Assembly: GCA_947461915.1 (NCBI GenBank)
Contig: CANHNG010000027.1
Location: forward strand, 1 to 10,746
Direction: 5' to 3'
DNA length: 10,746 nt
From: Flavobacteriaceae bacterium
GTDB lineage: Bacteria > Bacteroidota > Bacteroidia > Flavobacteriales > Flavobacteriaceae
The notes below the pieces were generated by a model that saw only the letters and a program-made list of their open reading frames with translations, was not told the origin of the DNA and searched no databases. The position numbers and the translations under genes were made by a program. Positions 7,326 through 10,746 of the stretch are shown here, in pieces. Position 1 is the stretch's first letter; each line of letters begins with the position of its first letter.

Positions 7326-9749
7326 ATGAGAAATATACAGTTATTCAAAAGTATAATATTTGCCGCATTGCTAACCAATTTGGGTTTTATTAATGCGCAA
7401 ACTATTAAGAATACCGAAAGAACCAAAGTAAATATAAATAGCAATTGGTCTTATATAGATAATAGCACAAAAAGCTTAAATGAGGTAAATAAATCCACCA
7501 ATTGGGTTACGTTAAACTTGCCTCACACATGGAATAGTCAGGATGCCACTGATCTGGATCCGGGATATAGAAGAAGCGCTAGTTGGTATAAAAAGAATAT
7601 TAATTTTTCTGAAATTGATACAAATAAATTATACTCTTTATATTTCGAAGGATCTAATGTTACCACAAATGTGTATGTCAATGGCAAAGAAGCTGGTGGA
7701 CATATAGGAGGTTATATAGGCTTTACCATAGATATAACAAATTTCATCACCACTGGCGATAATGAAATTTTAGTGCGTGTGGACAATAGTTTTAATATAG
7801 AAATAATTCCTTCCCAAAAAAGCGATTTTACTATTTATGGAGGTATTACAAGAGACGTATGGTTGGAGTCTACGTTAAAAAACCATATCGATAATTTTAA
7901 AATCACTACACCCGCAGTTTCTGCCAAAAGCGCCTCTTTGAGTTTGCTAACGACAGTCAAAAACATAAAAGCAGGCAGTGATTTGTCCTTAAAAGCGGTG
8001 CTGAAAAACCCAAAAGGGAAAGTCGTGGCTACTAAGACTGTTGCGGTTGCCGGAGAGGAAACAAAGATAGTATTTGATCCAATCAAAAATCCAGAATTAT
8101 GGGATACTAAAACACCTAATTTATACTCCGTAAGCGTTTCGCTTCTTGAAAAAGGGGTGACTTATGATAAAATGGATGACAAAGTTGGATTCCGTTGGTT
8201 TGAGTTTAAAGATTTTGGTCCTTTTTATCTTAACGGAAAAAGACTTTTGCTTCGCGGTACACACAGGCACGAAGAGCAAGCAGGTGTAGGAGCGGCCATG
8301 TCTAATGAACAACATAGAGTTGATATGGAATCCATCAAGAATATGGGTGCAAATTTTGTGCGTTTAGCCCATTATCCACAAGATCCTGAGATTTACAAAG
8401 CCTGTGACGAATTGGGTTTATTGGTTTGGGACGAATTGCCATGGTGTCGTGGTGGAGTTGGTAATGAAGTTTGGCAAACCAATTCAAAGAATATGCTTAC
8501 TGAAATAATTAACCAAAATTACAATCATCCTTCTATTATCTTATGGTCCATGGGCAACGAAATGGGTTGGTTACCTGATTTTCCGGGTGGCGACAATACC
8601 GAAAAAATGAATTCCTTTTTAACTGAAATTAATGACATAGCCCATAAATTAGATCCTAGCCGAAAAACTACTCTTCGAAAATATGAAGAGGGATCAAAAA
8701 TCGTTGATGTTTTTTCTCCTTCAATATGGTCTGGTTGGTATTCAGGAAGTTATAAAAGCTACAAAAAAGCGTTAGACACCTACAAGAAAAAATACCCTCA
8801 TTTTATACATGCAGAGTTTGGTGGCGATAGCCAAGTAGGGCGTCATAGTGAAAATCCAATTACTGGAGAGGGAGCCATAAAATCAGAGGGTTGGGAAGAA
8901 GCTATTGTTCAAACTAAAGTGGCTAATATTGCACAAATAGGGGATTGGAGTGAGAGTTATATTGTGGATCTTTTCGATTGGCATCTGCATGTTTCCGAAA
9001 ATGACCCCGATTTTGTTGGAAATGTTCAATGGGCATTCAAAGATTTCGCGACACCATTGCGTCCGGAGGACGACATTCCTTACATGAACCAAAAAGGACT
9101 AGTGGATAGAAACGGGAATCCTAAAGATGCCTATTATGTGTTTAAAAGTTATTGGAGCGAGGTTCCATTTACCTATATAGAATCTCACACTTGGACCGAT
9201 CGTCAAGGTCCAAAAGATGTTCCCCGTGTTCTTAGTGTATACAGTAATTGTCCTAAAGTGACACTCTACCATAACGGGAAGTCTTTGGGTAGCAAACAAA
9301 GGGATATTAAAAGTTTCCCAGCCTGTGGCCTAACCTGGGATGTTAACTTCGCCGAAGGAAAAAACACCTTGATAGCTATTGGTGAAACGAAAGAAGGAAA
9401 AACCGTAACCGATACCATATCCGTCAATTATCGATTCAACAAGAATGAAGCGGCAGAGGATTTGAAATTATCTGCCGAAAAAATGAAAAACGGGAATTAC
9501 CTCGTTACCGCAATCGCTGTGGATAAAAACAATTTACGTTGCCTTGATTACGAACAACGCGTTTATTTTCAATGTGTATCAGGAGGGAAAACAATGAAAA
9601 ATCAGGGCACTCCTATTGGAAGCGAGTCCATTAAAATGTCAAACGGTAAAGCTTCTATCGAAGTGGTTCCGGACTCCGCTAACGGACCAATTGAAATGAC
9701 GGTATTGAACCAAAGTTTTAAAGGAGAATACTTAAAAATACAGCAATAG
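7326..9749 (+). CDS. GH2 beta-glycosidase (beta-galactosidase/beta-glucuronidase type), secreted
   Basis: Retaining exo-beta-glycosidase of 807 residues. The frame is open further upstream inside GH88, but the ATG at 7326 is chosen because it begins a clear Sec signal peptide (MRNIQLFKSIIFAALL..., cleavage near INA-QT). It lacks a lipobox, so a periplasmic enzyme is likely. Domains: jelly-roll sugar-binding domain about 45-195; Ig-like domain about 200-290; TIM barrel about 295-600; DUF4982-like Ig domain about 625-700 (VYSNCPKVTLYHNGKSLG); and a last Ig-like domain to the end. Catalytic residues follow the family pattern: acid/base E412 in WSMGNEMGW and nucleophile E497 in HAEFGGD. FVRLAHYPQDP and LLVWDELPW are typical GH2 barrel motifs. 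The family contains beta-galactosidases, beta-glucuronidases, beta-mannosidases and others, and sequence reading alone does not choose among them. Its position directly behind GH88 suggests that it removes the sugar exposed after the unsaturated uronate is taken off, or works on side chains. Confidence 0.95.
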   Translation: MRNIQLFKSIIFAALLTNLGFINAQTIKNTERTKVNINSNWSYIDNSTKSLNEVNKSTNWVTLNLPHTWNSQDATDLDPGYRRSASWYKKNINFSEIDTNKLYSLYFEGSNVTTNVYVNGKEAGGHIGGYIGFTIDITNFITTGDNEILVRVDNSFNIEIIPSQKSDFTIYGGITRDVWLESTLKNHIDNFKITTPAVSAKSASLSLLTTVKNIKAGSDLSLKAVLKNPKGKVVATKTVAVAGEETKIVFDPIKNPELWDTKTPNLYSVSVSLLEKGVTYDKMDDKVGFRWFEFKDFGPFYLNGKRLLLRGTHRHEEQAGVGAAMSNEQHRVDMESIKNMGANFVRLAHYPQDPEIYKACDELGLLVWDELPWCRGGVGNEVWQTNSKNMLTEIINQNYNHPSIILWSMGNEMGWLPDFPGGDNTEKMNSFLTEINDIAHKLDPSRKTTLRKYEEGSKIVDVFSPSIWSGWYSGSYKSYKKALDTYKKKYPHFIHAEFGGDSQVGRHSENPITGEGAIKSEGWEEAIVQTKVANIAQIGDWSESYIVDLFDWHLHVSENDPDFVGNVQWAFKDFATPLRPEDDIPYMNQKGLVDRNGNPKDAYYVFKSYWSEVPFTYIESHTWTDRQGPKDVPRVLSVYSNCPKVTLYHNGKSLGSKQRDIKSFPACGLTWDVNFAEGKNTLIAIGETKEGKTVTDTISVNYRFNKNEAAEDLKLSAEKMKNGNYLVTAIAVDKNNLRCLDYEQRVYFQCVSGGKTMKNQGTPIGSESIKMSNGKASIEVVPDSANGPIEMTVLNQSFKGEYLKIQQ

Positions 9750-9781
9750 CATTGCCTACTTTTTTTAAACAAGAACCGTTG

Positions 9782-9809
9782 GGTGTAATTTGGTAAAACG
9801 AATTACACC
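9782..9809 (+). other. Intercistronic hairpin / inverted repeat GGTGTAATT...AATTACACC
   Basis: Arms 9782-9790 and 9801-9809 are perfectly complementary. A T-G wobble (9791/9800) and a G-C pair (9792/9799) extend the stem to 11 bp with a six-base loop GTAAAA. It lies in the 106-nt spacer between GH2 and the lyase gene. Only three T residues follow the stem, so it is a poor rho-independent terminator. It may be an mRNA processing or stability element, an attenuator that lowers lyase expression, or an operator for a separate lyase promoter. No TAnnTTTG box is visible between it and the lyase ATG. The rest of the spacer holds an ATAGGGT (9821-9827), the reverse complement of the ACCCTAT seen at both promoters. 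Confidence 0.5.
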
Positions 9810-9855
9810 TTTCGTGCTATATAGGGTAATCCTGTTAGGTAAGCATAAATTCAAT

Positions 9856-10746
9856 ATGGGTATAATAATAAGGTCTAAATTAATCGTGTTGGCAGCATTG
9901 AGCTTGGTGAATTGTGCCACTACTAAATCATCTTTCAATCTCCAAAAAATCGAGAAGGAGCGAGTGCTGAAAAATGCCCTGCTATATCTACATGCTGTGC
10001 CTATAACGGTTACTAATACTATCTGCGAAAGAAGTGCAGGCAATAGCCACGATTTCTATTCCGAAGGTGATTATTGGTGGCCGGACACACAAAATCCTGA
10101 AGGTCCCTATATTCGAAAAGACGGCATGACTAACCCAGATAATTTCACGGCACATAGGGAAGCATTGATTCGGTTGAGTCAGATTTCAGGTGCTTTAGCC
10201 TCCGCCTATATTTTGACCAAAGATCGCATATATGCCGATGAATTGGTGATTCATTTGCGTGCTTGGTTTATCGATGAAAAAACCAAGATGAATCCCAATT
10301 TACTTTTTGCCCAAGCTGTTAAAGGCGTCGCTACTGGTCGTGGCATTGGGATTATTGATACCATACATTTGATTGAAGTGACCAAAGCGATTCAGGCAAT
10401 AGAAACCTCCTCGGCACTTTCAAAGGCAGATCTGACTACCATTCAATCCTGGTTTACCTCTTATTTAAACTGGTTGACCACTCACGAATACGGCATTGCC
10501 GAGCGGGACAACGGCAACAATCACAGCGTTTGCTGGACGATGCAAGTGGCCGCCTTTGCCGATTTTATTAACGACAAAGCGACGATGGATTTTTGCAGGG
10601 CGTTTTATAAAAACACCTTACTGCCCAACCAGATGGCAGCCAATGGTAGTTTTCCTTTAGAATTACAACGCACCAAACCTTATGGTTACTCTATTTTCAA
10701 TTTGGATGTCATGGCAAATCTTTGCCAAATCCTTTCCACGAAAGAA
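9856..10746 (+). CDS. Alginate_lyase-fold polysaccharide lyase, PL38/PL5-like lipoprotein (3' end outside window)
   Basis: Probable polyuronate lyase cutting by beta-elimination. The frame runs from the ATG at 9856 to the right edge without a stop, giving 297 residues; relatives are roughly 380-420, so about a quarter is missing. The N-terminus is a lipoprotein-type signal (hydrophobic stretch then LVNC, C20), although Asn at -1 is unusual where Gly, Ala or Ser is normal. GDYWWPD (71-77) with a following NPEGPYIRKDG block is the hallmark of the Alginate_lyase (PF05426) (alpha/alpha)-toroid. N222 and H223 in NGNNHSVCW match the catalytic Asn-His pair of PL5-type lyases. LELQR (268-272) and Y276/Y278 lie where the Arg and Tyr of the active site are expected. 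Bacteroidota members of this fold are often PL38, which includes glucuronan and polymannuronate lyases, so PL38 is the favoured but unproven family. It would generate the unsaturated ends that GH88 removes. It follows GH2 by 106 nt with a hairpin between them. Confidence 0.88.
   Translation, partial: MGIIIRSKLIVLAALSLVNCATTKSSFNLQKIEKERVLKNALLYLHAVPITVTNTICERSAGNSHDFYSEGDYWWPDTQNPEGPYIRKDGMTNPDNFTAHREALIRLSQISGALASAYILTKDRIYADELVIHLRAWFIDEKTKMNPNLLFAQAVKGVATGRGIGIIDTIHLIEVTKAIQAIETSSALSKADLTTIQSWFTSYLNWLTTHEYGIAERDNGNNHSVCWTMQVAAFADFINDKATMDFCRAFYKNTLLPNQMAANGSFPLELQRTKPYGYSIFNLDVMANLCQILSTKE

Noticed and set aside
9782..9815. Rho-independent terminator after GH2
   Set aside because: The stem is good but is followed by only three T residues (CCTTTCG), so I list it as an intercistronic hairpin of unknown role.
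94..10043. Antisense open frames of 60-116 codons (for example 94-396, 5295-5645, 6450-6737, 9765-10043) and the + strand frame 2261-2479
   Set aside because: Each lies mainly or wholly opposite or inside a well-supported gene, has no recognisable domain or signal, and is explained as a shadow of that gene.
1..10746. tRNA, rRNA, CRISPR array, insertion sequence or attachment site
   Set aside because: The non-coding spacers are short and AT-rich. I saw no tRNA cloverleaf, evenly spaced repeats, transposase motifs or flanking terminal inverted repeats with target duplications.

Overview
The window is AT-rich, and every gene lies on the + strand. It looks like part of a polysaccharide utilization locus (PUL) from a Bacteroidota bacterium, most probably a Flavobacteriaceae member. 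The evidence is a hybrid two-component system sensor-regulator (HTCS), a TAnnTTTG-type -7 promoter box, weak or absent Shine-Dalgarno sequences, Sec and lipoprotein signal peptides on the enzymes, and a GH88 / GH2 / alginate-lyase-fold gene cluster. No SusC/SusD pair lies inside the window, so the locus probably extends beyond one or both edges.

Layout: (1) 1-1558, the 3' part of a secreted-type right-handed beta-helix protein of the pectate-lyase superfamily; its reading frame is already open at base 2. (2) 1559-1662, a short spacer with a -7 box and a 10-bp palindrome. (3) 1663-5769, a complete HTCS: periplasmic two-propeller sensor, Y_Y_Y domain, one membrane segment, histidine kinase, receiver and AraC-type DNA-binding domain in one chain. 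(4) 5770-6135, a spacer that appears empty but holds a good Bacteroidota promoter and two adjacent 30-codon genes for related single-span membrane microproteins. (5) 6136-7320, a GH88 unsaturated glucuronyl hydrolase lipoprotein. (6) 7326-9749, a secreted GH2 beta-glycosidase, 5 nt behind GH88. (7) 9750-9855, a spacer with an 11-bp hairpin. (8) 9856 to the right edge, the first 297 codons of an alginate_lyase-fold (PL38/PL5-like) lipoprotein that runs out of the window.

Working model: the HTCS senses an oligosaccharide in the periplasm and activates the promoter near 5784-5817. That would drive an operon of microprotein 1, microprotein 2, GH88, GH2 and the lyase. The lyase would cut a uronic-acid-containing polysaccharide by beta-elimination. 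GH88 would remove the resulting 4,5-unsaturated uronyl ends, and GH2 would remove a neutral or acidic beta-linked sugar. The polysaccharide cannot be named from sequence alone. The presence of GH88 argues against plain alginate and favours glucuronan or a mixed uronic-acid/neutral-sugar polymer.

The most novel item is the pair of tandem membrane microproteins. They have the same length, share 12 of 30 residues, and encode most of the shared residues with different synonymous codons.
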